Below, one piece after another: positions 8,676 through 17,604 of a stretch of 64,000 nt of DNA. Source of the DNA: Yoonia vestfoldensis DSM 16212 (GTDB lineage Bacteria; Pseudomonadota; Alphaproteobacteria; Rhodobacterales; Rhodobacteraceae); assembly GCF_000382265.1 (NCBI RefSeq), contig NZ_KB907975.1, positions 205,541 to 269,540 of the forward strand, written 5' to 3'. The notes beneath the pieces were generated by a model. The model had not been told where the DNA came from and did no database searches. It saw only the letters and a list, made by a program, of their open reading frames with translations. The stretch's first letter is position 1. Every line of letters begins with the position of its first letter. The position numbers and the translations under genes are program-made.

Positions 8676-10112
8676 TCAAGCGCTGCGGACGGGGTCCTTC
8701 ATCGTCACAAGTTCTTCCGCCATTGTTGGATGAACAGCGACAGTGCGGTCAAAGTCCTCTTTTGTCGCGCCCATCCTGATCGCGATTGCGGCAAGCTGGA
8801 TCATTTCGCCCGCGTGGTCTGCGACGATATGACAGCCCAGAACCTTGCGGGTTTCACGGCTGACGACCAGTTTCATCATGACACGATCCGTCCGACCCGC
8901 AAAGGCATGGTTCATCGGCTTGAACGAGGTGCAATAAATCTCGACCGGCTCGATCTCGCGTGCTGCTTCTTCGGTCAGGCCGATCGTGCCCATTTCGGGC
9001 TGGGTAAAGATGGCCGACGGGATCAGGTCGTGATCGACCTTGGTCGGGTTGCCCTTGAAGACGGTTTCGACAAAGGCCATGCCTTCGCGGATCGCGACAG
9101 GGGTCAGCTGCACGCGGTTCGTCACGTCACCGATCGCGTAGATGGATGGCACGCCGGTCTGGCTGTAATCATCGACCAATATTTCCCCGCGCCGCCCGAT
9201 CTGGACGCCCGCATCCTGCAGCCCCATGTTTTCGGTATTGGGTGCGCGACCGGTGGCGAACATCACCTGATCGAAGATGGCTTCTTTGCCATTGGTGGCC
9301 TTGACCCAGATCCCCTTTGACGGCCTGCCGGACGGGACCGACACAGGCTTGCCTTCTTCGACCGGCGCGCTCATCCCGTCGTCCTGAAGATCGTCGTCCG
9401 TCGCGGCGCGCATTTCGACGATGTTCGTTCCCAGATGCAGATTGACGCCTTTTTCGCGCATCCCTTCGGCGACAAGACCGCGCGCCTCGTCATCAAAGCC
9501 ACGCAGGATCTGTGCGCCGCGATAGAATTGCGTCACCTTCACGCCTAGCCCGTTCAGGATGCCCGCGAATTCCGACGCGATATAGCCACCGCCGATGATC
9601 AGGATCGACTTTGGCAGGTCATCGAGCAGAAAGACGTCATTCGAGGTGATCCCAAGTTCCGCCCCCGGAATGTCAGGCACGACAGGCCGACCGCCCGTCG
9701 CGATCAGGATATGTTTCGCCGTCACCGTCCGGCCCGTGGACAGCGCGACGGTGTGCGCATCCTCGAGGCTGGCGCGCGCATCGCAGATTTCGACACCGGA
9801 AGTGTCCAGCAATTTGCGATAGATGCCTTCCAGCCGGTCGAGTTCCTTGTGCAGATGCGTGCGGAACTTTGGCCAGTCGAACGGCCCGTCGGTGACGTCC
9901 CAGCCGTAGGCGCGGGCATCGTCGAACATCTCGGCATAGGTCGAAGCGAAAACCATCAGTTTCTTGGGCACGCAGCCACGGATGACGCAGGTGCCGCCCA
10001 TGCGGAATTCTTCGGCCAGGGCCACCTTGGCGCCTGTCGCCGCGGCCACGCGCGCCGCCCTGACACCGCCGGAGCCGCCGCCGATGACGAAAAGATCATA
10101 GTCAAAAGTCAT
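8676..10112 (-). CDS. gor: Glutathione-disulfide reductase
   Basis: NADPH- and FAD-dependent reduction of oxidised glutathione in the cytoplasm. The 478-residue protein begins with the FAD-binding GGGSGG (about residues 11-16) and has the redox-active disulfide GGTCVIRGCVPKK (Cys42 and Cys47). A second nucleotide-binding motif, IIGGGYIASE, lies mid-protein, and the C-terminal HPTMAEE supplies the catalytic His (about 461). AAGGAC precedes the ATG. It lies 26 bases downstream of rpiA, which fits coupling to pentose-phosphate metabolism, the source of NADPH. Confidence 0.95.
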   Translation of the reverse strand: MTFDYDLFVIGGGSGGVRAARVAAATGAKVALAEEFRMGGTCVIRGCVPKKLMVFASTYAEMFDDARAYGWDVTDGPFDWPKFRTHLHKELDRLEGIYRKLLDTSGVEICDARASLEDAHTVALSTGRTVTAKHILIATGGRPVVPDIPGAELGITSNDVFLLDDLPKSILIIGGGYIASEFAGILNGLGVKVTQFYRGAQILRGFDDEARGLVAEGMREKGVNLHLGTNIVEMRAATDDDLQDDGMSAPVEEGKPVSVPSGRPSKGIWVKATNGKEAIFDQVMFATGRAPNTENMGLQDAGVQIGRRGEILVDDYSQTGVPSIYAIGDVTNRVQLTPVAIREGMAFVETVFKGNPTKVDHDLIPSAIFTQPEMGTIGLTEEAAREIEPVEIYCTSFKPMNHAFAGRTDRVMMKLVVSRETRKVLGCHIVADHAGEMIQLAAIAIRMGATKEDFDRTVAVHPTMAEELVTMKDPVRSA

Positions 10113-10138
10113 ATCAAGTCCTTGGGTCGGTGCAGGGG

Positions 10139-10927
10139 TCAGGTCGCCAGATCGGCGAACAGGTTGTCATCGTCCTGCACATCGAACTGCATCACGTCGC
10201 TGGTGTCGTTAGTGATGTCGCGTACTTCTACCTTGCCACTGCCGTGACCCACGATCACAACATCGCAGATGTCGATAAACAATCCGTTTTCCACCACGCC
10301 GGGGATCTGGTTCAGCACCATCGCCAACTGACGCGGATTGCCGATCCGCCGCAGGTGCAGATCGAGGATGAAATTGCCTTCGTCGGTGACATAGGGCGCA
10401 TCGCCCTGCATCCGCTGGATCACGTCGCGGCCAAGCACATCGGCGCCGATCAGCGTTTCCTCGATCAGGCCGCGCGTGGTCTGCATCCCGAAAGGCAGCA
10501 CCTCGACCGGCAGGGGAAAGGCCCCCAATGTGGCCACCTTCTTGGAGGCATCCGCGATCACGATCATCCGGTCGCTGGCGGTCGCCACGATCTTTTCGCG
10601 CAGATGCGCGCCGCCGCCGCCTTTGATCAGGTTCAGATTGTCGTCATATTCGTCGGTGCCGTCGATGGTCAGATCCAGCCATTTCGCCTCGTCCAGCGTG
10701 ATGATCTCGATCCCCACATCGCGGGCCAGTTTCGCGGTGCGTGTCGATGTCGGCACGCCCTTGATCTGCAAGCCGTGGTCGCGCACCAATTCGCCCAGAC
10801 ATTGCACCAGCCACGCGGCGGTGGACCCCGTGCCCAGACCGACCTTCATGCCCGATTGCACATATTCGGTCGCCTGTTTGGCCGCGACGAATTTGGCGGT
10901 GTCGATGGGGGACAGTTCGATGGTCAT
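10139..10927 (-). CDS. rpiA: Ribose-5-phosphate isomerase A
   Basis: Interconverts ribose-5-phosphate and ribulose-5-phosphate. The 262-residue protein has the family motifs GLGTGSTAAW, the catalytic region DGTDEYDDNLNLIKGGGGAHLREKI and GNFILDL. The ATG at 10927 follows GGAGG with 7-nt spacing; a 45-residue in-frame extension to 11062 has no family similarity and is rejected. It is the first gene of the rpiA-gor-hflKC run and is divergent from sdaA. Confidence 0.95.
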   Translation of the reverse strand: MTIELSPIDTAKFVAAKQATEYVQSGMKVGLGTGSTAAWLVQCLGELVRDHGLQIKGVPTSTRTAKLARDVGIEIITLDEAKWLDLTIDGTDEYDDNLNLIKGGGGAHLREKIVATASDRMIVIADASKKVATLGAFPLPVEVLPFGMQTTRGLIEETLIGADVLGRDVIQRMQGDAPYVTDEGNFILDLHLRRIGNPRQLAMVLNQIPGVVENGLFIDICDVVIVGHGSGKVEVRDITNDTSDVMQFDVQDDDNLFADLAT

Positions 10928-11088
10928 GGCACGCCTCCGGTTTTGTTGCGCTCTTATAAGCAGTTTGCCGCCGGGGTGCGAGACCACAAATGCCCCGCTG
11001 CCGCAACCCGCAGGGCGGCTGTCGCTTTTGGGGGATGGGCCGCGCGCGAAAACCGCTAGCAAGATGCGACCTCAGCAAAGGTGCCGCG

Positions 11089-12462
11089 ATGTTCCTGTCC
11101 GTCTTCGATATGTTCAAGGTCGGCATCGGGCCGTCATCATCCCATACGATCGGCCCGATGGTCGCGGCCGCACGGTTTCTGGACCATCTGCGCGCCTTGC
11201 CCTTCCGTGTGACGGGGCTGCGTGCGTCGCTGCATGGCTCGCTGGCCTTTACGGGCGTCGGCCATGCGACGGACCGCGCGGTGATCCTTGGGCTCGCAGG
11301 CATGCGCGCGGATGATTACGACGCGACACGGGCCGAGGCCGAGCTTGCCCGCATCAAGGCAGAGCACACCATCGCCCCAGAAGGTCTGGGCGTGCTGCGG
11401 TTCGATCCCTCCGCCGATCTACTGTTCGATTACGGCCCCGCCCTGCCCGGCCATGCCAATGGGCTGATCCTGTCGGGCACCGATGCGCAGGGCGACGTGA
11501 TCACGCAAGTAACCTATTATTCCATCGGCGGCGGTTTTGTTCTGACGGCGGATGAACTGGCCGCAGGGCGCGACACCGACGCTGGCCCCGCCGTCCCCTA
11601 TCCGTTCCGCACCGCGGCCGAGATGTTGCAGATGGCGCAGGCAAGCGGGCTGAGCATCGCCGCGATGAAACGCGCCAACGAGTTGACACGCATATCCGCC
11701 GCCGATCTCGACCGTGGCCTTGCGCGGATCTGGGAGGTGATGACCGCCTGCATCGACCGTGGGCTGGCGACCGACGGTATCCTGCCAGGGGGATTGTCTG
11801 TGCGCAGGCGGGCAAAGGGGATCTATGCCGCGCTGATGGCCGAACGCGGGCTGAACATGACCGCACCCCATACGATCAATGATTACATGTCCACCTATGC
11901 GATGGCCGTGAACGAGGAAAACGCCGCCGGCGGGCAGGTCGTGACTGCCCCCACCAATGGCGCCGCCGGTGTCGTGCCTGCGACGATCCGCTATTGGCTC
12001 GACCATGTGCCGGGGGCAGCGCCGTCCCGCGTCGGGGATTTCCTGCTGACGGCGGCGGCGGTGGGCGGGCTGATCAAGACCAATGCCTCGATTTCGGGTG
12101 CGGAATGCGGCTGTCAGGCCGAAGTCGGCAGCGCCGCCGCGATGGCCGCCGCAGGGCTGGCGGCCGTGCTGGGGGGAACGCCGGAACAGGTGGAAAACGC
12201 GGCTGAAATCGCGCTGGAGCATCACCTCGGAATGACCTGCGATCCGGTCAAGGGGCTGGTGCAGGTGCCCTGCATCGAACGCAACGGGCTGGGGGCCATC
12301 AAGGCGGTGTCGGCGGCGTCACTGGCGCTGCGCGGCGATGGCCAGCATCTGGTCGCACTCGATGTCGCGATCGAAACGATGCGCCAGACAGGGGCCGATA
12401 TGAGCGTGAAATACAAGGAAACGGCGCTGGGTGGGCTGGCCGTGAATGTCCCCAATTGCTAG
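11089..12462 (+). CDS. sdaA: L-serine ammonia-lyase, single-chain, iron-sulfur dependent
   Basis: Deaminates L-serine to pyruvate and ammonia using an oxygen-sensitive 4Fe-4S cluster. The 457-residue protein has the N-terminal beta domain with [15 protein letters not shown] and the catalytic alpha domain, with cluster cysteines in [18 protein letters not shown] and [18 protein letters not shown]. The ATG at 11089 follows AAAGG and gives the normal [10 protein letters not shown] start; the 33-residue upstream extension is not family-like. Confidence 0.94.
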   Translation: MFLSVFDMFKVGIGPSSSHTIGPMVAAARFLDHLRALPFRVTGLRASLHGSLAFTGVGHATDRAVILGLAGMRADDYDATRAEAELARIKAEHTIAPEGLGVLRFDPSADLLFDYGPALPGHANGLILSGTDAQGDVITQVTYYSIGGGFVLTADELAAGRDTDAGPAVPYPFRTAAEMLQMAQASGLSIAAMKRANELTRISAADLDRGLARIWEVMTACIDRGLATDGILPGGLSVRRRAKGIYAALMAERGLNMTAPHTINDYMSTYAMAVNEENAAGGQVVTAPTNGAAGVVPATIRYWLDHVPGAAPSRVGDFLLTAAAVGGLIKTNASISGAECGCQAEVGSAAAMAAAGLAAVLGGTPEQVENAAEIALEHHLGMTCDPVKGLVQVPCIERNGLGAIKAVSAASLALRGDGQHLVALDVAIETMRQTGADMSVKYKETALGGLAVNVPNC

Positions 12463-12549
12463 GCAATCGGGGAGGCGCGCCGCGCGGGGATATTTCGGCT
12501 CGGAAGATGATCCGTTGTCTTGCCAGCGGACGCGGGCTAGCCTGAGGGC

Positions 12550-13455
12550 ATGACCACTGACCGGCCTTTTCTGGGCGTCCTTTTGATGCTGGCCTTTTGC
12601 GTGCTGGCCCCTTTGGGCGACAGCATGGCCAAGCTTCTGGGCGGGGTCGTGGCGCTGGGGGTGCTGGTGTTCGCGCGCTTTGCCGTGCAGGCGGTGATGC
12701 TTGTCCCGCTGGTCTGGGCAGGCGGGCAAAGCCTGCGGCTGCCGCGCGGTTTGCTGGGGCTGACACTGCTGCGCACGGCATTGCATATCACGGGGATCGG
12801 GCTGATGTTTTCGGCGCTGCGTTATCTGCCTTTGGCCGACGCGCTGGCAATTGCCTTTGTCATGCCCTTCATCATGCTGATCCTCGGCCATTTCTTCATG
12901 GGCGAGGAGGTCGGCCGCCAGCGCATGGCGGCCTGTGCAGTGGGGTTTATCGGCACGCTTTTGGTGATCCAGCCCAATTTCGTCGATGTCGGCGCGCCCG
13001 CGCTGCTGCCTTTGGGCGTCGCACTGGTATTTGCACTGTTCATGATGGTGACGCGCCGCGTGGCGCGCGCGCTTGATCCGATCCGGTTGCAGGCGATCAG
13101 CGGGGTGCAGGCGGTGCTTTTGCTGGGGCCTGTGCTGCTGCTGATGCCCGCCACACGCGGCGATGTCGCACTGGACGCGACGGGCTGGGGGTTGCTGCTG
13201 GCCTTGCGCGTGATCGGCACGCTGGCGCATCTGTTCATGACATGGAGCCTGCGGTTCGCACCCGCCTCGACACTCGCGCCGATGCAATATCTGGAGATTC
13301 CGATTGGCACCGCCTTTGGCTGGCTGATCTTTTCCGATCTGCCCAACGGGCTGGCCGCTGTCGGGATATGTGTCACCGTGGCGGCGGGGCTCTACATCAT
13401 CCTGCGCGAACGTCGCCTGTCACGACAGCATGCAGATGCGCCTGCGGCAGTGTGA
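12550..13455 (+). CDS. EamA/DMT-family membrane transporter
   Basis: The 301-residue protein is built of two EamA repeats of about five membrane helices each (residues about 10-135 and 150-285), the fold of small-metabolite exporters such as RhaT or RarD relatives. Features include LLRTALHITGIGLMFSALRY in the first repeat and ASTLAPMQYLEIPIGTAFGW in the second. The substrate cannot be inferred. Its 3' end overlaps the convergent thiN by 59 bases. Confidence 0.88.
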   Translation: MTTDRPFLGVLLMLAFCVLAPLGDSMAKLLGGVVALGVLVFARFAVQAVMLVPLVWAGGQSLRLPRGLLGLTLLRTALHITGIGLMFSALRYLPLADALAIAFVMPFIMLILGHFFMGEEVGRQRMAACAVGFIGTLLVIQPNFVDVGAPALLPLGVALVFALFMMVTRRVARALDPIRLQAISGVQAVLLLGPVLLLMPATRGDVALDATGWGLLLALRVIGTLAHLFMTWSLRFAPASTLAPMQYLEIPIGTAFGWLIFSDLPNGLAAVGICVTVAAGLYIILRERRLSRQHADAPAAV

Positions 13456-14068
13456 CCAGAAGCGGGCCCTGTGCTGTGATCCGCACCGTGCCGCCTGTCG
13501 CCATATTCGACGCGCTGGTGCGTCCGACAGGATGCAGCGCCCAATCGCTGAAGGGCCATGCCACACCAGATACCGACGCCCGCACATCGCCCAGCGGCAT
13601 CAGCGACACCCGCGTGCCTGCGGGCAGGTGGATGGTGCTGTCGCCCTGCGGCGCCAGATAGGAGACATCATCGGCATCGACCAGCAACACCGGCCTGCCG
13701 GGGATCCGCGCCATCACATTGAGCACAGCGAGCGTGTGATCCAACCTGCCACCGGTAAAGCCCAGCGCGATGATCTGTGGCGCGTCCACCCGCGACAGGG
13801 CCTTTTCAAAATCGGTCGTTTCCTGTTCGGGGATATGCCACAGACAGTCGGAAAATGTGGCGCGGGCCTGTGCTGTCAGGCTGTCGAGATCGCCGATCAC
13901 GGCGAGCGGCGCAACCGCGCGCGCCAGCAGGTGATCCGCACCGCCATCCACGCCGACAAAGCCTTCCACGAAGGGCGCAACGGCGGCAAAGACCGCATCC
14001 GACACCGGCGCGCCTCCGACAAGACAGATTGCCCTGTTGCTGGAAACAATACTTTGATGCATCATCAT
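13397..14068 (-). CDS. Thiamine diphosphokinase
   Basis: Makes thiamine diphosphate from thiamine and ATP. The 223-residue protein has ICLVGGAPV, FVGVDGGADHLLA and the metal-binding GDLDSL (about residue 58 on), then TDFEKALSR and GFTGGRLDHTLAVL, all typical of the family. Three ATG codons in a row-like cluster occur at the start; none has a strong ribosome site, so the exact start is uncertain by up to three residues. The C-terminal 19 codons lie antisense to the end of the EamA gene. Confidence 0.9.
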   Translation of the reverse strand: MMMHQSIVSSNRAICLVGGAPVSDAVFAAVAPFVEGFVGVDGGADHLLARAVAPLAVIGDLDSLTAQARATFSDCLWHIPEQETTDFEKALSRVDAPQIIALGFTGGRLDHTLAVLNVMARIPGRPVLLVDADDVSYLAPQGDSTIHLPAGTRVSLMPLGDVRASVSGVAWPFSDWALHPVGRTSASNMATGGTVRITAQGPLLVTLPQAHLHAVVTGDVRAG

Positions 14069-14102
14069 ATTCGGCCCAATTCACAAACATTCCCCAAAAC
14101 GG

Positions 14103-14136
14103 TCACATTCTGATCCCCAAAGCAGGGACAATGTGA
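14103..14136. promoter_or_regulatory. Widely spaced inverted repeat between thiN and the acidic-protein gene
   Basis: TCACATT (14103-14109) and AATGTGA (14130-14136) are perfect inverted 7-mers with a 20-bp spacer, in the intergenic region shared by two divergent genes. It could be an operator or a chance match; no known factor is assigned. Confidence 0.25.
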
Positions 14137-14199
14137 TAGGAACACATCTCCGCTGCATGCTGTCGGACACCTGCGGACCAACGACGAAAGACCACGCCA

Positions 14200-15963
14200 A
14201 TGACCGATAAGACCCAGATCCTTGATGTCACATATGGCACGTTCTCCTGCCGTCTAGAAGGTTTCGACGACAGCGTTGAGACGATGAAGCTGGTGGTCGG
14301 GTATTTCCACGAACTCGCCGGGCATGACCGCTTCCTGAACACTGCGCTGATTGCGCCGGACATGGACACGCTGGCCCGCTTGACGGGCGATCAGTCGGAC
14401 GGCGACGTCGACGCAGAGATGGACGACGGCAAGCTGAGCCTGCGCCTGCGCGAGACCGCCGACACCACCAACGAGCGCCGGACGCCACTGCGGCTGACAC
14501 CGGAACCGGCTGCCGAGGCCGAGACCTATGATGATGACGCCGATGAAGTTGAGGACATCGCTGATCCTGATATCGCCGACATCGCCGCCGATGAAGACGA
14601 CGAGCGACCACTTTATGCCGAAAGCGTTTCGGCGAAACTTGATCGTATTCGCGCCGTTGTAGGCCGCGGGCATGTGCCCGAAACAACCGACAACTATTCC
14701 GAAGACCTCACCGAGGAAGACGCGATTGCGCCGCGCAGCGGCGTCAACCCCCTGGCCCAGCGTCTGGCGGAGCTGGCCAAGCGTAATTCGGATCTTGCCG
14801 CAATCGAAGCAGGGATCGCACCTGCGCCGTTGTCTGCGGCCGAGCCTGACGAAACCGAAAACTGGGACGAGGCCGATTTCGAGGATGAGCAGGACCTCGC
14901 CGATCTGGCGGCGCTTGATGGCGAGGAGGCCGAGGATCTTGTCGCACCAACCGATCTGGAAAGCGATGACGACATGACGGACGCGGTCGCTGAGGCCGCA
15001 GCAGAGGCAGAGGCAGAAGCCGAAGCCGACGAGACCCCGATGGTCCTGACCAATCCCGAAACCGCGCTGCTGGACGCAGATGACTACGAGGATGAGGACG
15101 ACGAGGACCTGCATCTGGCCAATCTGGTCGCGGATGACGATCTGGACCTGCATGAAGAGGTCGCCGAGGTCGAGCGCGAAATCGAGGATCGCAACAGACG
15201 CCATGAATTGTCGCGCACCGCCGATGCTGCCGTCAGCCGAATTCTGTCGCATACCGATGCCGAACTGAACCAGCCCGAACGCCGTCGCCAACAGGACGCC
15301 TTTGCGCAGCTCAAGGCAGCCGTCGCCGCAACCGAGGCCGCGCGCCAATTGGGCGACGATGGCGGCCCGAAACGGCGCCCGAGCGAGGTGTATCGTCACG
15401 ATCTGGGCGAATTCGAGGCCGAGGACGACATCGAGGACGTGCGGGCCGATCAGGACGAGACCGACGATATTGCGGAAATCGACGAACCGTCCGCGCCCGA
15501 CGCAGCCGCACAAGACACGCGCGCAGACACAACGCCTCCGGCATCGGCCCGGCCCGCTGCCACCTTGCGCCTGGTTGCTTCACAGCGTGCGGATGAACCA
15601 GCCCAGGCGGTAGACCCGGCATCCCAGCGCCTGCGCCAGATCGCGGCCAAGGTGGATACAGCCGGTGCGCGTGTGGTCGGTTTTGCCGAATTCGCCGACG
15701 ACCATGCCGCCACCGACCTCGAGGACATGATCGAAGCGGGGGCGGCCTATATCACCTTTCTGCTTGCCGAGGACGATTTCTCGCGGCCTCAGGTGATGAA
15801 ACTGGTGCAGACCCTGACCGAGGACGAGATTTCCCGCGAAGACGGGCTGCGGTGTTTCGGTCGCTTGCTACGGCAGAACCGGATCATCAAGCTGGATAAC
15901 GGCCGCTTTCAGGTGGCACCCGGCACCCGGTTCCGGCCTGACGACCTGACAGCGCGCGGCTGA
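14200..15963 (+). CDS. Long acidic, largely disordered protein of unknown function
   Basis: The 587 residues divide into three parts. Residues about 1-75 are an ordered N-terminal domain (ILDVTYGTFSCRLEGFDDS). About 90-480 is a highly acidic Asp/Glu/Ala stretch, including AEAEAEAEADE and YEDEDDEDLHLANL, with one basic helical island, ERRRQQDAFAQLKAAVAA. About 490-587 is an ordered helical tail ending LLRQNRIIKLDNGRFQVAPG that resembles a winged helix. Similar proteins occur in other Roseobacter genomes, sometimes mislabelled as CheA; no histidine-kinase motif is visible here. No signal peptide or membrane segment is seen. Function is unknown. Confidence 0.8.
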   Translation: MTDKTQILDVTYGTFSCRLEGFDDSVETMKLVVGYFHELAGHDRFLNTALIAPDMDTLARLTGDQSDGDVDAEMDDGKLSLRLRETADTTNERRTPLRLTPEPAAEAETYDDDADEVEDIADPDIADIAADEDDERPLYAESVSAKLDRIRAVVGRGHVPETTDNYSEDLTEEDAIAPRSGVNPLAQRLAELAKRNSDLAAIEAGIAPAPLSAAEPDETENWDEADFEDEQDLADLAALDGEEAEDLVAPTDLESDDDMTDAVAEAAAEAEAEAEADETPMVLTNPETALLDADDYEDEDDEDLHLANLVADDDLDLHEEVAEVEREIEDRNRRHELSRTADAAVSRILSHTDAELNQPERRRQQDAFAQLKAAVAATEAARQLGDDGGPKRRPSEVYRHDLGEFEAEDDIEDVRADQDETDDIAEIDEPSAPDAAAQDTRADTTPPASARPAATLRLVASQRADEPAQAVDPASQRLRQIAAKVDTAGARVVGFAEFADDHAATDLEDMIEAGAAYITFLLAEDDFSRPQVMKLVQTLTEDEISREDGLRCFGRLLRQNRIIKLDNGRFQVAPGTRFRPDDLTARG

Positions 15964-16069
15964 TGCCGCGGGCTCGCCGCCAAGGCGCGGTGGGGTCCTT
16001 TTTCAATGACAATGCTGTCGCGCACCACCGAGGCCTGACGCGGATGACAGCGCGGTGCGTGGATGATTG

Positions 16070-16798
16070 TTACGCAAAACGCTTTTGCAATTCGCTGTAA
16101 GGGCAGACGTCGTCTTCAAAAGGCACGTGGCGGCGGCGAAATCTTGTTCCCGCAACAGCCTCTGGCTGGCCGATCCGGTCCATGCGGAAGTGACGAAAAC
16201 CCTCGCGCTTGAGGTCCCATCCGACAAGATACCAAAGCGGCGGCAGGATAAGGATGGCCTGCGGTTCGACCTCGCGCTGCGTCTGCTTACCCGTCGCATC
16301 GCGATAATCAAAGCGGATGAATGTGCGGTCAAGAAAAGCTGTTTCGAAAGCCGGTAGCAGGTCGCGGTCCATCGTGCCCATGTCCGACAGGTTCTGACTT
16401 GGCGAAAGCTGACCGATGTGCAGACAGCCGAGAAAGGCGCGCAAGTCTTTCACCTTGTCGGCAGGCAGCGATTTTTCGATCTTGGCCAGCCCGGCATCCG
16501 CAAGTTCCGAGAACGGCAGGTTACCAGCCGCGCGCATGGCGGCAACGCTGATCAGCAAGGCGAAAACTTCAGGCACAGAGAGCTTGGCCGTCGTTTGCAT
16601 CGACTGCGGATCGAGCTGAAGCCCGCCACCCCGACCGACGTCGGAGTGGATCACATAGCCCTGGTCCCGCAGCGCAATGATGTCACGCAACACGGTGCGG
16701 CGCGAGGTGCCGACCTCTTGCGCCAACCTGTTGATCGTCGATGTCCCATTGCGGCGGAGCGTGCGCACGATGGCGTCTTGTCTGAGGCGAACATTCAT
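16070..16798 (-). CDS. YafY-type transcriptional regulator (HTH plus WYL domain)
   Basis: The 242-residue protein has an N-terminal DeoR-like winged helix (residues about 5-65, RLAQEVGTSRRTVLRDIIAL) and a WYL effector-binding domain (about 135-215), with the signature in ILPPLWYLVGWDLKREGFRHF. WYL regulators usually bind small ligands or nucleic acid and control a neighbouring gene. The divergent neighbour encodes a Rid-family protein, and a good inverted repeat lies between them. Confidence 0.9.
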   Translation of the reverse strand: MNVRLRQDAIVRTLRRNGTSTINRLAQEVGTSRRTVLRDIIALRDQGYVIHSDVGRGGGLQLDPQSMQTTAKLSVPEVFALLISVAAMRAAGNLPFSELADAGLAKIEKSLPADKVKDLRAFLGCLHIGQLSPSQNLSDMGTMDRDLLPAFETAFLDRTFIRFDYRDATGKQTQREVEPQAILILPPLWYLVGWDLKREGFRHFRMDRIGQPEAVAGTRFRRRHVPFEDDVCPYSELQKRFA

Positions 16799-16815
16799 GG
16801 ACTCACCTTACCATG

Positions 16816-16840
16816 AAAGGTGCCATATTTTGGCACTTTT
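16816..16840. promoter_or_regulatory. Palindromic operator candidate for the WYL regulator
   Basis: GTGCCA (16820-16825), a 5-bp spacer and TGGCAC (16831-16836) form a perfect inverted repeat. It extends outward as AAAG/TTTT with a single mismatch, giving 9 matching pairs out of 10. It sits 18 bases upstream of the regulator start and 46 bases ahead of the Rid gene, where a divergent repressor site would be expected. Binding by the WYL protein is inferred. Confidence 0.55.
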
Positions 16841-16885
16841 TCGATCTACACGGTTTTCAGGAACACAAAACAGGAGACTTTCAAT

Positions 16886-17281
16886 ATGGAACGGAAAGCT
16901 GTGAACCCTTGGGATTGGTCGGTCAAGCTGGGCTACAATCAGGCAGAGATCATCAGCGGGGCGACCCGTCAGGTGATCTGCGCGGGCCAAACCAGCGTGG
17001 ACAGTGACGGGACACCACAACATCCCGACGACATGCGTGGCCAGATCGGCGTTGCGCTCGACAATCTCGAGGCGGTTCTGAAGGCCGCGGGCATGGACCT
17101 GAGCAATGTCGTGAGGCTCGGCGTTTATGCAACCGACGTCGATGAAGCGCTCAAAAACTTTGATCTGCTGGGCATGCGGTTCGGTGCGCATCGGGTGGCC
17201 CCGCCGATGACCCTCCTGGGGGTGACACGTCTCGCGGCGCCCGGACTGCTGTTCGAGATTGAGGCGACGGCGATGGCCTGA
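16886..17281 (+). CDS. Rid-family (YjgF/UK114) protein lacking the deaminase arginine
   Basis: A 131-residue Rid/YER057c fold protein with the conserved tail FEIEATA and central FDNLEAVLKAAG-like helix (LDNLEAVLKAAGMDLSNVVR). In RidA an Arg in a PARS-type motif is needed for enamine/imine deaminase activity. Here the matching segment reads APPMTLLGVTRL, with no Arg at that position, so it belongs to another Rid subgroup and the name ridA is not used. The ATG at 16886 follows AGGAG with 9-nt spacing. It is divergent from a WYL regulator. Confidence 0.88.
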   Translation: MERKAVNPWDWSVKLGYNQAEIISGATRQVICAGQTSVDSDGTPQHPDDMRGQIGVALDNLEAVLKAAGMDLSNVVRLGVYATDVDEALKNFDLLGMRFGAHRVAPPMTLLGVTRLAAPGLLFEIEATAMA

Positions 17282-17365
17282 CAAACAACAAGCAGCCGTT
17301 TGCCGTATAGTCCTTCGTGGCCCGCGCCAATGGACGAAAAAGGCCAGCGCGGGAGTCTGTCTTGG

Positions 17366-17599
17366 CTAGTTGCGGTCGCGGGGTTCGGGGTCGGGCTGGC
17401 CGATCCCCTTGAACACCCATTTCAGTGGAAACGCCCACCCGATCCCAAGTGCGACATAGACGACAAGCTCGATCCACAACGGCAAGCGGATCGCATCGGT
17501 CATCATGTTGCTCATGATCGTGACGGCAAAGACGATATAGACAGGCAGGCCGATCACCAGCACGAAAAGGGCAAGTCGTTTGCGGTTCTTGTAGGTCAT
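17366..17599 (-). CDS. DUF2842 small membrane protein
   Basis: A 77-residue protein with a basic N-terminus (MTYKNRKR) and two membrane helices (about residues 9-30 and 40-60), ending in a polar tail. It matches the alphaproteobacterial DUF2842 family, whose function is unknown. It ends the purA-side minus-strand run, starting 5 bases past the purA stop. Confidence 0.75.
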   Translation of the reverse strand: MTYKNRKRLALFVLVIGLPVYIVFAVTIMSNMMTDAIRLPLWIELVVYVALGIGWAFPLKWVFKGIGQPDPEPRDRN

Positions 17600-17604
17600 C
17601 GGCC

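Noticed and set aside
14254..15513. A 419-codon minus-strand frame across the acidic-protein gene
   Set aside because: It mirrors the Asp/Glu-rich codons of the real gene as Ile/Val/Leu-rich sequence. The sense frame has the expected start, ordered ends and neighbours.
16886..17281. Naming the Rid protein ridA
   Set aside because: The Arg needed for enamine/imine deamination is not present at the expected position.
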